A stretch of DNA of 64,000 nt from Laguncularia racemosa (Eukaryota > Streptophyta > Magnoliopsida > Myrtales > Combretaceae), in assembly GCA_037954665.1 (NCBI GenBank), contig JBBMOL010000012.1:2604001-2668000 (forward strand), given 5' to 3'. The notes under the pieces were generated by a model. It saw only the letters and a list, made by a program, of their open reading frames with translations. It had not been told where the DNA came from and ran no database searches. The position numbers were made by a program, and so were the translations under genes. Positions 1 through 12,812 of this stretch are shown here, one piece after another (the stretch's first letter is position 1; each line of letters opens with the position of its first letter).

Positions 1-1522
1 ATCTAACTTGTTTTCTACATCATTGTTGACTTCTTCAAATATTTGATTGTAATATTAAAATCAACGAGATACGTTTGATGTCTTAGACTTTTATAGAAGT
101 TTTACGCTTATATACTTATAATAATGAATGGGTGCAAATAAGCCTACTAAATCCTTAAATACAATTTTACATTCTTATAATTTTTAAAAATATGTATATA
201 ATATTTAATCATTATTAAAACCTTTAAACTATTATTAAAATAATCATTAATAGTAATCATTTTTTAAGTTTAGCAAATGATTTAAAAGAATATATGTATA
301 TTTTTAAAAACTACTAATAAATTTTATCGTACTTAAAAATTTAAGAACCTTTAAGATTTTATCAATAGATTAAGGGCATGTTTGCAATATTCTCTGCTTT
401 TAATTTTATTATTAATTAAACCTATTAGCATGGCAAAAGGAAATATTCAAAATTAATAGTTATTGGAGGATTTAAAAAAAAAAAACAATTATTCTAACCC
501 TCACATAAACTAATTAACCTTATTCTTCGTTTGTTATCTTGATATGGTACTGCTAAAATTTTCTTATATGGTTGATATTTTAATCTAGGATATATATATT
601 ATATATGTGGGAGTATAGTCCCACCGGTTATTGTAAACTACTAGATCTTTTAATCATAGTGTCGACATATTGCCTTATTATTTTTACTGGAATCTTTGTC
701 CACATACACATGGAAAACACCCTTTTGCAATATACTACTTTTTAAAAATATATATATATAATATAATATAATTCATTGCTTTCCCTTTTACTCAAAATTA
801 ATCCAAGTCTTCAGCTTTGACTATTTCTTTTTTTCTTTTTTTTTTTAAACGCTGCTTCTTCCAATCTGTCTTGTCTTTCATTTTTCTCCTGAAAAACAAT
901 AATTTCCAACTTCAACCTCCCAATTGTCATAGCACTAGCACCATTCTTCGTCTTCTTTGGCCTCTTTTGTTAATGGTTTAGGTTTCCTTTTTCTTATTAT
1001 TCCTCCAACTTTCTCTCTCTATGCTCTGTGATTTGAAACCAAAAACACAAAAGTGTATTTTATTGTATATGAATTGGTATTGTATGTGTATGCTTCACTT
1101 CACCTTTGCTTTTGTGCTTGGTAGATTGTGCCATGGGCCCTCAATTCCACTGAAGATTAAATGGTGAACTGAAAGTTTTTCTCTTTTATTGCTCTTTTTC
1201 ACTTCCTCCTATCAGTTTTTTTCCCTTACTTTGCCTCCCATTTTCTCTCTTTTCTTTCATGTTTGTTCTTTCAAAATTGGGATTTTGGGCATGGGTCTTG
1301 GAGATTTTCGATCGGTGATCTTTAGCAACTTGATCTTGGAAATGAGTATTGGAGCTATTTGAGTAAAGCTGCTGAATCTGGAGCATAATCAGCTTTTATT
1401 GAGCTCAATTGTGGAAGTTTTTATTTTCAATTAATTTTCAATTAGTCGAACTATGGTGCTTTAGTTTAAGGTGAAACTAGTATTGATTGGGACATAAAGA
1501 CCGGAGCTTAAAGAGTTTTGAT
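1..1522 (+). promoter_or_regulatory. Upstream region and probable 5' UTR of the F-box/kelch gene
   Basis: No coding sequence is seen here. The first 780 bases are AT-rich, with a TA-rich stretch near 750-775. From about 780 to 1030 the strand turns pyrimidine-rich, with CT runs typical of plant 5' leaders, so transcription of the downstream gene probably begins in or near this tract. A 5' UTR intron cannot be excluded, because the start codon lies 500 bases further on. The promoter assignment is inference from position and composition. Confidence 0.4.
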
Positions 1523-3943
1523 ATGGAAGAGGCGGACAGGGTTCTTCATCCTCCTTTGGTAAATTTCTTTCTAACCTTGAAATCCATTTGCTCATTTTCT
1601 TCATTAATGTACTCACTAGTTATCAGATCATCTTGTGAGCTGCTTTTTTTTTCTTTAATTCAGTGTTAAGTTGTGGATGGCTTGAGCACATTTTTGCAAA
1701 TGCTTGATTTGGTGTTTTTGAAATTTTTGGAGATGTCTTTTAGTTGAAATCAGATGAGGGACTCATTTGTTTAAGTACTTTAAGGGCTGTTCTGCAATTA
1801 TTTTCAACTTGAGAATTGAGAACAGAATAGTTTTTGGAAGGTTGAAGAGGCCACTTTTTCTGCAGTTGAAACTAGAAAGGTTTGATACTTGATTTGAGCA
1901 ACTATTTTCCTTGTCGTATTTCGGTTGATGAAAATTATGCTGCTAGGATTTGATTGATATAGATGAGCCAGCTATCTTGTCTATATAAACTTGGGGAAAT
2001 ATTTTCCTTATTTTTTGTGTTTCTGTTAAGTTGAGATTGAACCCTAAACCTGTGACTACAATCATTGAAATCCTTACTGTTTGCTTGTCTTTGCTATATA
2101 GGTCATTCTTGGTTGAACCCCGTCAAAACTGTCGTGATATTCTTGTCTCTTTCACTGACTTGTATAGATTAACTTGTCTTATAAAAGTCCTGTTGAATGC
2201 ATTGTTCTTGAAGGTAACCTTAACATACACTAGTAAATGCATCTAAACTTTAGTGTCCTTAGAGGTTTCTTGCTGAGTGAGAATGATAAGTTTTATGTGC
2301 ATTTACTTATTATTGAATTCATCTTTACTTTAAATGCTTTAAATTGGACTAAGAACTTTCTCATCTGATTGTTACAAATCTTAGAATGTTCGTTGTTGCA
2401 GTCTAACCTTTAACATTGTACTATAAACATATTCTAATCAGTCTTATTTCTCATATTATCCATAGTAAAGAAATAACATATATGGCCAGCTATTAGAATT
2501 GAGGATGGGTTGCTGGTCATTAATTTCAATGCCATCGTCACTTGTATTGTAGTTGAGAATAAAAATGCTCATTTTGAAATTGTTATTTTAACTATATACG
2601 AACATTTTCTATGTCCACTTATTATAATTCTGGTCTATGATGCGAAGAAGACAGAGTTAAGAACATCCACTTATGCTCTTCTGCAGGTTGATACAACATG
2701 CTTATGTAGAGTTGATGCAGGCCTCAAAACTGTTGCTGGTGCAAAAAAATATGTGCCTGGAACAAGGCTTTGTCTCCGGCCAGATATTAAACCATCGATT
2801 CACCCACTTGAGACCAAGCCAACACGTGGTGAAAGAAATAGGAACCAATCTCCTCTACTTCCTGGCCTTCCTGATGATCTTGCAATTTCATGCCTAATCA
2901 GGGTACCAAGATTTGAGCACAGTAAACTTCGCCTTGTCTGCAAAAGATGGAATCGCCTTTTGTCTGGTAATTTCTTTTACTCCCAACGTAAGAGCCTTGG
3001 TTTCGCTGAAGATTGGATATATGTCATTAAAAGAGACCGAGATGGGAAAATGTCATGGCATGCATTTGACCCAATGCATCAGCTCTGGCAACCAGTTCCA
3101 CCAGTCCCCAAGGAATATTCACAAGTGGTTGGTTTTGGTTGTGCTGTTCTTAGTGGATGTCATCTGTACCTCTTTGGTGGCAGAGATCCGTTAAAAGGGT
3201 CAATGAGAAGAGTGATTTACTACAGTGCAAGGACTAATAAATGGCACCGTGCCCCAGATATGCTCCGGCGGAGACATTTTTTTGGTTCATGTGTTATAAA
3301 CAACCGCTTATACGTTGCTGGTGGGGAGAATGAGGGCATTAACCGGCCCTTGAGGTCCGCAGAAATCTATGATCCCCACAGGAATAGATGGTCATTTATT
3401 TCGGAGATGAGCACTGCTATGGTGCCATTCATTGGTGTTGTTTATGAGGGGAAGTGGTATTTGAAAGGCCTTGGATCTCACAGACAAGTCCTTAGTGAGG
3501 TCTACCATCCAGATACTGGCAGCTGGTTTCCAGCCTATGATGGAATGGTTTCGGGATGGAGGAATCCAAGTGCTACCTTAAATGGACGCCTGTATGCTTC
3601 AGATTGCAAGGATGGATGCAAACTCAGGGTTTATGATGAGGTCAATAATTCATGGAGTAAGCATGTCGACAGCAAAATGCATTTAGGAAATTCTCGGGCA
3701 CTAGAGGCGGCTGCTCTTCTTCCCCTGGACGGAAAGTTGTGTGTCATAAGAAACAATATGAGCATCTCTCTTGTTGATGTTTCGAAGTGCGAGGATGGGA
3801 ATGATGCAACAGCAGAACATTTATGGGAAACTTTAGCCGGAAAGGGGCAATTCAAGACTATGGTCACAAATCTATGGTCGAGTCTTGCTGGCAGGAGCCG
3901 CTTGAAAAGTCACATTGTTCACTGCCAGGTCCTTCAAGCTTGA
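1523..3943 (+). CDS. SAGL1: F-box/kelch-repeat protein, SAGL1-like
   Basis: Two exons: 1523-1558 (12 codons) and 2687-3943. The GT-AG intron (1559-2686) is phase 0, giving 430 aa, close to the Arabidopsis protein At1g55270. The start is the ATG at 1523; the short first exon ends in HPPL and exon 2 begins VDTTCLCRVDAG, as in the Arabidopsis gene. The F-box spans about residues 68-115 (LPGLPDDLAISCLIRVP, then KLRLVCKRW). Kelch repeats follow, recognisable by LYLFGGRD, LYVAGGENEG and W-x-x-x-P/DM blade ends; the C terminus is HCQVLQA. F-box/kelch proteins are substrate receptors of SCF ubiquitin ligases. SAGL1 in Arabidopsis targets the wax-biosynthesis protein CER3 and affects phenylpropanoid metabolism; the same role here is inference from similarity. 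The open frame upstream of 2687 is intron. Confidence 0.93.
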
Positions 3944-4053
3944 ACACTGTATAAAACCAAAATTCAAAATAGCTCTACTGTATGTTGAGTAGGCCGTGCT
4001 TTAATGGAAGACTGGTGAATACCTAGTTGGTTCACCTCGACAAGGGATGATAA
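3944..4053 (+). other. 3' flank of the F-box/kelch gene
   Basis: Immediate downstream sequence, presumably 3' UTR. It ends at the TAA target site (4051-4053) of a MITE. No clear polyadenylation signal was identified, so the transcript may run into the MITE. Confidence 0.4.
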
Positions 4054-4333
4054 GGCTATGTTTGGTTACAAATGCTAAATATAGCGTTTAAACTGTTTGT
4101 CACCAAGAAAATTTAAGGAGATAGAAAGGGAGAACAATTCAAGTACATTTAGAAGAAGGAGAGAATTATCATATAATCATCTCGAACGTTTCAGAACTGA
4201 TTGTTAATAGTTTTGATCGGCCGAGATAACTTTTATATTAATCTCCTCTTCATTTGAATGTATGAAAATTTTCCTCCTGTTGATAGTGAAGATTTTCGAA
4301 TGTTATATTTAGCATTTGTCGGTAAACATAGCT
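4054..4333. mobile_element. Tourist-like MITE (PIF/Harbinger type)
   Basis: A 280 bp non-coding element with imperfect terminal inverted repeats: GGCTATGTTTGG at the left end and the reverse complement of AGCTATGTTTACCG at the right. The similarity continues inward through AAATGCTAAATATA. It is flanked by TAA on both sides (4051-4053 and 4334-4336), the 3 bp TTA/TAA target duplication of PIF/Harbinger MITEs. It sits about 110 bp past the stop codon of the F-box gene and may lie within its 3' UTR. Confidence 0.75.
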
Positions 4334-5977
4334 TAAACTGATAGATATAGTGTGTAATATTCAGAACATCACCGCGTATTTTTGCATGGTCTTATTACTA
4401 TTTGTAAGAAAGACACAGCTGCTACAGTGTGTAGAAGCTAAAAACCATTTGATCATGTCTTGTACACTCCATTCTACCTATCAGCTATAGACTTTGTATA
4501 TCTGCCTATGTTTTTTGTTGTCAACTATGGAATAACTTTCGATTTTGAAACCCGACTGAGGGAATGTTTGGCTTCAAATAGAATGCTCATTAACATAATA
4601 AAGATTTGAAAAGCAAGCTTGGATAGAAGTGCAGTTCATTTTTAGGAGGATTAAGAGATTATTGTGCAATTATCTCAAATATTTCCGAAGCTATTCTTCA
4701 TTAACTTAGGCTTTAGTTTTGGTACTTTGGATCATTTCTGTTGTGCTTTCTAATATAATGTTGAAAGCTTCGTGAGAAAGCGTGTGATTTATGATTCATA
4801 AATCTTTTAAATTTGATTTTTTTTCCCTCTCCATTAATTATTGAAATTTAAATGAATTCAAAATTACAGAAGTATAGTTCAAATACTTGAATTGACTCAT
4901 AGTCTTGACGTTTCAGGAGTCTAATCAATTATTCTTAATCAAAATAGTAACATGGTATACGGTGTAATATCCAAAATATCATAGTATAAATTATATTAGA
5001 AAAAGGGTGTGCTAAATATTAGAAAAATATAATTTAAGAAAAAAAACAAAAAAAAAATCTTTAACAAATATCCCGATGCATTTATTGACGTGATCTTTAT
5101 ATTAAAGATGAGACAACAACATCAAATACTATTTCATTGCATTATTTTCGGCATTTATTGGAACACCAACTTCATGAAATATCTAGGAACACTAAAATAA
5201 TCCAAGTCAAATTTGTAGCAATCTAGAATCTAGATGGTCCTTTACTTAGTAAAAATTTCGGTTGGTTTCATGTCAATTGTCAAATTTCCAGTAATATTCC
5301 ATTGTAAGTCATTGTCAATTAACTCATATGATGTAGCTCGTATTGGTTTGTCTTCTTTTTATCGAGCAAGTGGACAACAGTTTTTAGTTCTACTCTATTA
5401 CCGTGAATCACGCTTCAGCCCTATCGCGTGACAAGGATATATATAACTAGTCATCGCAACCTCCAAGCTACAGAGACTCTTTCTTGGGTGCGTTCCCTGT
5501 GATGAAGGCCAATCGGCAAAAATCTGCTATCCCGTTGGGCTTTAATCCTTTTTCTCAACCATTTAAATTATGATGTTTGATACCTTCTTTTAAAATGTTT
5601 TGAATTGCTTTTAGTTATAAAACTCTGTCTTTCTTGTGCATTTTATTAGCAATCATAATTGTCATATTACTTATTATTCTTAACTAAATTTTTTGTAATT
5701 TGAAGATCATCTGCCATCCCACGGGCAGGGAGAGGATCATAGGGTATTGATGGTTGGTTTTATAATTAGAACATGTTTTGAATCTATGGAGGTTTAGGAT
5801 TGCAACTATAGATATATATTTAACAAATGCAAAGTTGGAATGTGGAATGATAGGGGTTGAACTGTCACTTTAGGGTGGCAATCAACTGCTAGGGTTCGTA
5901 GTCTAGTATTTGTAGTATTCAAACTTATTTGGTTTTTTATCTTTTCTTTTTTAAGTATCTAAGTAATTTTCTTTAGG
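4334..5977. other. Intergenic, no assignable gene
   Basis: AT-rich sequence without a credible long ORF. The only gene-like patch is 5438-5573: a TATA-like TATATATAA (5438-5446), about 55 bp of leader, then a 23-codon ORF (ATG 5502, TGA 5571-5573) in less AT-rich sequence. A second less AT-rich patch at 5705-5750 includes ATCCCACGGGCAGG. I cannot identify either patch. Confidence 0.3.
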
Positions 5978-6366
5978 ATAAATTATAAAAAGGTGATTTA
6001 TAAAAATAAAAAAAAAGGTATTTGTGTTTTTTTTTTTTTATAAAGAGGTGACCTTTGTTTCATAATTTTGTGTCAATAATAAATAATGACACATGACAAT
6101 ATTCTACTAGTTAGTAAATAATTGATTGAATAAAGTAATCTTAGTAAATTATATAATTTAATAAAAAATATTTAAAAATTTTAGAAAATTAAAAAGAAAG
6201 GAAAAACAATTAAGCAACTAGTAGAATATTGACATGTATTATTATTTATTATTGATGTAAAATTAAAAAAGGAAACACAAAGTTATCTCTTTATTAAAAA
6301 ACAAAACACGTGTCATTTTTGCTAATAACCCAAAATACATATTACCCATTTTGTAATTTACCCTTT
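5978..6366. mobile_element. Foldback MITE with long inverted arms
   Basis: The left arm (from about 5978, with TAAATTATAAAAAGGTG and later TAAAGAGGTGACC) is imperfectly complementary to the right arm, which ends near 6366 (TTGTAATTTACCC). The arms are roughly 100-180 bp around an AT-rich centre. There is no coding capacity. The termini resemble those of non-autonomous Mutator-like elements, whose ends often read GGGTAAATTACA. No target-site duplication was confirmed. Confidence 0.55.
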
Positions 6367-8149
6367 TCTTTATCATGTATTAGGGTTTGGATATTATAAA
6401 CTCTATAAATGTGTGGTTAAGTATGTTTAGGAGGTTATGAGTGCTATAGAAATCATTAAAATCGATTGTGGAAATTAGCACTATATGAAATTGTGTGAAA
6501 ACAATTGTGCTGTTGTTGTTAAACTAGTTAATCTATTTAGTCCTATCTATGTTTTTTTTGGGAACTTTTCACGTTAAATTCCACTTGTCAAGTTTTCATT
6601 TCCTTTAGCTATCTTTATCTCTTATTTAGTCTTTTGTCTATCTATAACTAAAATTCCATATCTCACTTTAACAAATCGGTATCGTACCTTTGGTTGTAGC
6701 CCAAACAAATCCAAGTGACATGAACGAGAATGGGGACGTTATTTTAGCTTCAGATCTCGACATCAAAGACATGGCAACCCAACACAACATCAAGAACTTT
6801 ATCGAATGCACAAATTTTAGTTTATGATAAGCCAACATGTGAAGGATCCTGGTGTTCTTACGTTTGAAGAGTAGTTGGATCTGATGAGAAGTCGTTGATA
6901 ATGATCCAACTGAGCTCAGTGGATAGTACATTGCGGGAAATATTGGTGGAGCGAGTTTGGAAGGAATCGAAAGGTATATAAAGGCCGTATCTCTTGCGAA
7001 CTGATTCTTGTAAAAGTGAGGATTATAATACTTTGGATAAATGATGGATCATTAATAAGACAACATATTTTATAATTCACGTCTTTGATGATTATTTAAA
7101 ATACGTTAATTTGATGGTTGAGGCAAAAGAACCGGTGATTGTCCTACTATGCTTTTTAACATGATCGTTTCATGTGTTTCAAGAGACCATGATCCATGGT
7201 AATAGTAGAAATAGTAGAGGTCAGTAGTAATTTATTGAGAAAGGATTAACTGTGTCACTTGATAAGATCCACAAGTAGTTGAGGTTGTAGATTTTTTGAT
7301 TGCCAAAGGTTGATGGATGCAGTGTTGGTGTTGATTCTATATGGAAGTGTGGAGGTTGGGGTATGATCTACATTCAATGTAAATAGGAGGGCTACATGAG
7401 GGGATGGTTCTCCAAGAGACAAAGCTGACGCTAGATTTAGGATGATAATAAGGGTAAAGCAATTAGTGATGTGATCGTAATTAAGCTAGAGGACAACATG
7501 GTGTTATTGGCTTTTGACATATAGTAGAGATCCTCAAAATTGAGTATTGAACTATCGTGGTAGTGCATTCCACATGTTAAAGGAGGTCACTTATGGAAGA
7601 GACTTCTTAATTGTGGAAAGAAATAACTATTGATTGGTTGATGGAATCAATGTAAATTAAGGAAGTAACGGATTCTTATTGATTGGTACATTAGTTGTAG
7701 AGTGGGCAAGTGATAAATTATGTCTTATTTGCAAAATCATCGAAGAAAGGGAAAGAAAAGGAAGAAGAATGCAAACTTACTAATATTAGGAAGAAAATGA
7801 GACTTTATAAAGATATTTTTTTTATATTCAATTTATAAGATGGGTTTCATCTTTTTGGTATTTTATTTAAATATATAAGTAAAAATGATATCAAATGACC
7901 AAAAAAAAGTAGGCAACCAAAAGCGAGCCTCAAAGGCTTTCTCGCATTGATAATACTATAGACAGAGCTCAATTGTAATGTATGTCGAAGAATAAAAGGG
8001 GTTTTAAAACTCAATATAATAATTAAAGGGGAAGATTATTTTTTTATTTTATCTTTAAATGCATTCATGATCTAGAGCTTGCTTCGCCATTGAACTTGCT
8101 CTCAAGCTTCTTTAGCTTGCTTTGGAGTAAGTCAGCCCCAAATTAGACA
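6367..8149. other. Intergenic, decayed unidentified sequence
   Basis: This stretch is less AT-rich than its surroundings between about 6660 and 7720 and reads like old coding or transposon sequence, but every frame is broken within about 90 codons and no motif could be named. From 7800 to 8150 it is plain AT-rich DNA. Confidence 0.3.
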
Positions 8150-9240
8150 TTCCTTTCACTCGTTCATTCTATAACGTCCCAGAACCTAGAGTATCACAAT
8201 TCGCCATGTGTTACTATTACCAAGCAACACATTAAGGCTTTAAAATTCTATCATACTTCAAAACCTGCTCATATACATTATCCATCATGCTACTATAATA
8301 ATAATCAAAGGAATGACTCATAAAGAGTCATTCCAAATGTCATTATTTAATAACAAAATCTTAAGCTGAAATTTGTCTCTGTAACTTCAATTTAACCATA
8401 AAACATCCATTTACAAATGTTCATAATTCTTGTCACTCTTCTTCTACATAGTAATAGTGTTCTCTACCCATCTCATCCATGTAATGTCCCCCCAAGTCCT
8501 CGTTCTCATTATACTCTAGTTGTTCATCATTTTTGCCTGTAGTTAAAAAAAAAAAAAAAAAAAAAAGAAGTGGAGTGAGCCTATGCACCATACATGATTA
8601 CCACACCCACATACGCATGACGCATCACATTAATATCACATCCATATATGCAACATTTATCCACAACACATTCACAATTTAGTTCATACATCAACACCAA
8701 AATGAATTATAACACATAAGAATACTCAAAACCCTAGTACACACAAGTTTTGTCATAATGGGAACTGTCTCTACAAGCTTTGTTTAACCCTAATCTACCT
8801 TAGATTATTTCGATACACGGCTCCACTAGGGACAACACGGCATATCAATCATCGAGGTGCCCCTTAGAGATTTACCATTGTGGGCCCTTAAGCCGAGCCA
8901 AGTACAAGCAACATATCTCATTCCATTCACATAACACTGTATTACTTCATGATATCACATAATTTACATTATATCTCAGCATTTCATTATTTCACATATA
9001 ACTTATTAGATAGCTTCATAACAATCACATACAACAGATAAAGTAAACATGTACCTAGAATCTTAACTTTAAGTACTTTTGTCCTAAACTTAAGCTAAGT
9101 CGATATCTAAATAATCATCAACACATTAATCTTAGTATTAATCCAACATAATATAACTCTCCTAATTCCCTTTAATCTATTAAGTTACCTAAGGTTATAT
9201 TAATTGCCCCGGTTGTGTGGAACTTGATTAATTAAGAAGA
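8150..9240. repeat. Degenerate retroelement-like repeat
   Basis: The segment contains phrases typical of dispersed plant LTR-element remnants, such as ATAACGTCCCAGAACCTAG (near 8171) and a GC-richer block at 8810-8900, plus a run of 22 A at 8545-8566. No LTR pair, primer site or protein domain could be delimited, so the repeat call rests on composition and general resemblance. Confidence 0.35.
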
Positions 9241-9269
9241 TAATTTGATATATATTGGTAATGTTCATC

Positions 9270-9640
9270 ACTTAACATGACCATGTTAAAGGTCGTGCTG
9301 CTCAATACGGGCTAGTACACGACCGTGTTAGGGGTCATGTATCTCTTAATGAGATTTGGCTTCAATACAGTTGGAACACAACCGTGTTTGGAGACTGTGT
9401 TTCTCTTAATTCAATACGGTCGAAACACGATTATGTTGGAGGGTCATGTATCTCTCGATATGACTTTTGGACTCAACACAGTTGAAATACAATTGTGTTG
9501 GGAGGTCATGTTCTTCTCATTTTAACATAGGGGTAACACGACCGTATTAGATGGTCGTATATCTCTCGATATGTTTTGATAAATCAATATGAGAGCAACA
9601 CGACCGTGTTAGATGGTCGTGTATCCCTCGGTATGTCATT
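9270..9640. repeat. Tandem array around an ACGACC...GGTCGT hairpin motif
   Basis: About six diverged units of roughly 55-70 bp each. Each has a core like ACACGACCGTGTTAGATGGTCGTGT, shown here only as a pattern, followed by ATCTCTCGATATG. Within each core ACGACC and GGTCGT are complementary and could form a short stem. The best copies are at about 9536-9575 and 9598-9640. Related cores occur again near 34320-34460. Such arrays are common inside plant LTR retroelements; the host element is not delimited here. Confidence 0.65.
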
Positions 9641-11439
9641 CAAACTCTAAATTTTTTCTACCTTTATTCACCCAATCTTCTCATTTTCCAATCCTAAGCT
9701 TAAGTAAATCCAAAAATATGAATTAGAATCTCTTACTTGATTGGAATCTCACTTGAAACTCTAAATCCAACAACTCTTGTGCTTGTTCAATCTGTCCTCA
9801 AGCTCAATTCCTATGAATAACCAAATGGATTTTGTGGTTGAGTCTCCTCTAATAAAATACGTATTGAAATGACTAAAATTGTACCTTTTATTTTGCTACG
9901 ATGTCTTTAGATCACTTTAAGTTTTTCCCGTGGGTCCTTAGTAGAGTTCTTTCTCCTTGTCTCCCTCTAGGCGGCTATTATAAAAGTGTGTAGAAAAAGA
10001 AGAACCCTAGGTTAGTTTGCTTATATATAGTCTTACTAGGAAAGACAAAATTGCCCCTATCCCATAACACATTACCATCCTTTATATTTAACCATATATT
10101 TATTTGTTTATTTATATAAAAAAATTAATGTGTATTACACATTCCCTCTCTTATAGCTAAGTTTTCATACATGCACAAGTAAGGAGCAAGAAACATGCAA
10201 AGTGAAATCCAGCATGGTAATCTCTTATCGCAATACATACATCTTAGGAATCGAAGAATGTCAAAAGAAAGAATTTGCAATGTCTACCAAACTATTGAGA
10301 TATGGCATGTTTCAATAACAATTATACTTGTTTTCATTACAAAGACAACATGTTGCTTTATGAAAAATTCAAAATTCACGAATTCAAAAGTTGACACCAC
10401 AAGACTGCATGCTAAATGATCTATAATAAAAATGCTAAATAGAGAAACATCTATTTAACTTTACATTTTAGAATTTTTGGCACACTAGGTAGTAATGGAG
10501 CAATTATACCATGCTCACACGCTGTTTAGCGACTTTAGTACCTAAAACACTTCTTAAGATGCTCAAAATCTATAAACTTTAGCTAAAGGATTTCGGTTAA
10601 AGGGTAAAATTTAGAGGGATAAAATGGTTTTATATTAAATTGAGCTAAGCCCAATATTCAATTAGATTGATTAGTTAGGTTTAATAATGAACCTAAGTAA
10701 TCAAGCCTAGATGTTAGGACGCTTCAGAAAGATTTGCCTAAATAGGCTTAAATTATGGACCATCATAGTGGTTAAACCATCCTTGATCTTTTTCAATAGG
10801 CTTATGCACTTATCATGACCAAATTATTTAGCTTAGACATTTAAAAGCCCATGAAATTGTTAGTATGTCTTATTTATTGATCACCCAAGCAATCCAATGT
10901 TAATCATTCAAAACCAAACTCTATAAATACTTCAAAGTTGTTCTTCAATTGACACAATCCAAATATTAAAAAAAAAAAACAAGATCCTACAAACAAAGCT
11001 CTATACTTAAGAATAAAAAAAGTCTAAGATTAGATGTATTCATCTTTCATATGCTCTTTTTCAAGAGTATTGAGTTGAAGACAATATATTAGAATCTAAA
11101 GATGCAAGTGGGGGAAAAAACCAAAATGGAAAATGAAGCTATGAAGCACTACCAAGCAAACACACTAGAAGATAAGCTAATATTTGCAGTTATTTTAAAA
11201 TCAACAATTAATTATAATACAATGCTAAATGAGTTTTATAACTTTTTAAACAAGTAATATTTGTAAAAGTAAATAACTCTTGCACTTATGTGTATAGCAA
11301 GTGCACCACAAAGCATATAAATTATGATCTGCATTGTTGTATATGTTGTTTTAGTATGGATTTATATTTATATAGTTTCACATCATTAATTATTTTTATG
11401 TTTAATTTTTTTTAATGTTTCTAATATTTTTTATTACAT
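9641..11439. other. Intergenic repeat-like DNA
   Basis: No gene is visible. 9850-10150 has retroelement-remnant character. 10600-10980 includes a TATA-like CTATAAATAC (10920s) followed by a poly-A run, suggestive of an old LTR, but no partner LTR was found. Confidence 0.3.
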
Positions 11440-12550
11440 GTAAGGTTGTAAATGAGTTAAATTATTCTTGAGCCATTTGAGCTCAACCTATTTTAAACTT
11501 AGTCAGCATCGAACTTGACTCGTAAATGAGCTAAGTTTTATGGGCAAAAAAAAAAAAAGTAGCTAAGTTTAAGCTCAAAATAAAGTTCATTTTACTTCAA
11601 CTTGAGTTTGAATTCCTATTTAGACTTGCAAGCCAATTTGTAAACATGTTTGTTTATATTGTTAATGAGCTAGCTTACAAGCAAACTTGATAGTAGAGTC
11701 ACAAGTTGATATATTATACTAAAATTCATATTATATTAAAAAATAACATAAGAATATAAGAATAAAACTAGTATAATTAAAAAATTATTTAAAAAATACA
11801 AGGTTAGAGATATAACTATACAAGAATGGGAAAAATAAACACTCTAGGCTAAAAAAAATATTACAAATTAAAAATCAATGACAAGCATGATGTATAAAGA
11901 ATGGTGTCTATGTGTACTTTGATAGTAATGTTGGAGTGACTATCAACCGATTTTTTGGATCCCCTTCTTATTGCTTCTATATTAAAAGTAGCAGACTTCA
12001 AAATATGTTGTGCTTGGATATTGCATGATTTTGTTTAAATGCAATCCACTATTGTTATATCATAAATTTATGTTTGAAATCATAAAAATTTTACATCAAT
12101 TTCAATGAAAAAAAACAGTAAACTTTAAAATTTAAAATTAATTTTGATATTTGATTCGAACTCAAGCACAAACTCATTTTTTGTTTATTTATCTAAACAA
12201 ACTTGAGTTTAAGTTCAAGTTTGTCCAAGTTTATTTAAGTTCTTCTAAACTTACTTATTTAAACAAGTTAAAGCTTAGGCTCCATTAAATAAATAAACTC
12301 AATATGAACTCATTTTTTATTTGTTTATTTAAAAAAGTTTGATTTTAAATTTAGATTTATTCAGGCCCGTCTAGACTTACTATTTAAACAAGCTGAAGCT
12401 TAAGTTCCTTTAAATAAATAAGCTCAAACTTCTTTTATCTAAACAAGTAAAGTTCAAACTTTAAATTCTTTAGTAAACTTAAAATTGATTTTACAATTTT
12501 TAAGTTTAGTAAAAACTCGATTTAACTTAAGCTTAATTATATTTCTAATG
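11440..12550. mobile_element. Truncated non-autonomous transposon rich in 'GAGCT' motifs
   Basis: The segment begins with TAAGGTTGTAAATGAG, resembling the end of plant hAT-like elements that begin CAGGGGTGTAAATGAG. It then repeats short phrases such as GAGCTTAAG, AAACAAGCTTGAG and TTTAAATAAATAAGCTC many times in both orientations. The array at 12160-12440 has several near-copies of an AACAAG...TTAAATAAATAA unit. There is no ORF. A matching right terminus was not found, so the element is probably truncated or heavily decayed. Confidence 0.4.
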
Positions 12551-12691
12551 TGATAAAATAAGTCTTAAAAAGTTCTGCTTTGTTTATAACCTGATTTTAT
12601 ATAATTATCGGCATAACTATTTTGCAATTAATACTTTATTCATATAATATTTTTAAATTTACATTAGTGTCGGGGCTCATTGTCTGTAAAT

Positions 12692-12700
12692 TATATATAA
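12692..12700 (+). promoter_or_regulatory. Probable TATA box of the Sel1-repeat gene
   Basis: TATATATAA lies about 113 bp upstream of the ATG at 12813, within the usual distance for a short plant 5' leader. It is inferred from motif and position only. Confidence 0.45.
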
Positions 12701-12812
12701 CGAAAAAGAAAAGAAAAGTGGAGGATCAAATATCCACCAAAAAAATAAAAATAAAAAAAACACACGCAGACAAAAGAGCTCTGCTCAGTTTTTCATAGAC
12801 ATAAACACAAAC

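Noticed and set aside
2510..2686. N-terminal extension of the F-box/kelch frame upstream of 2687
   Set aside because: The extension has no similarity to the family, and 2681-2686 is a good acceptor (CTGCAG). The 12-codon exon at 1523-1558 supplies the expected N terminus.
9270..9640. CRISPR-like array
   Set aside because: Units are diverged tandem repeats without unique spacers of fixed length, in a plant nuclear genome.
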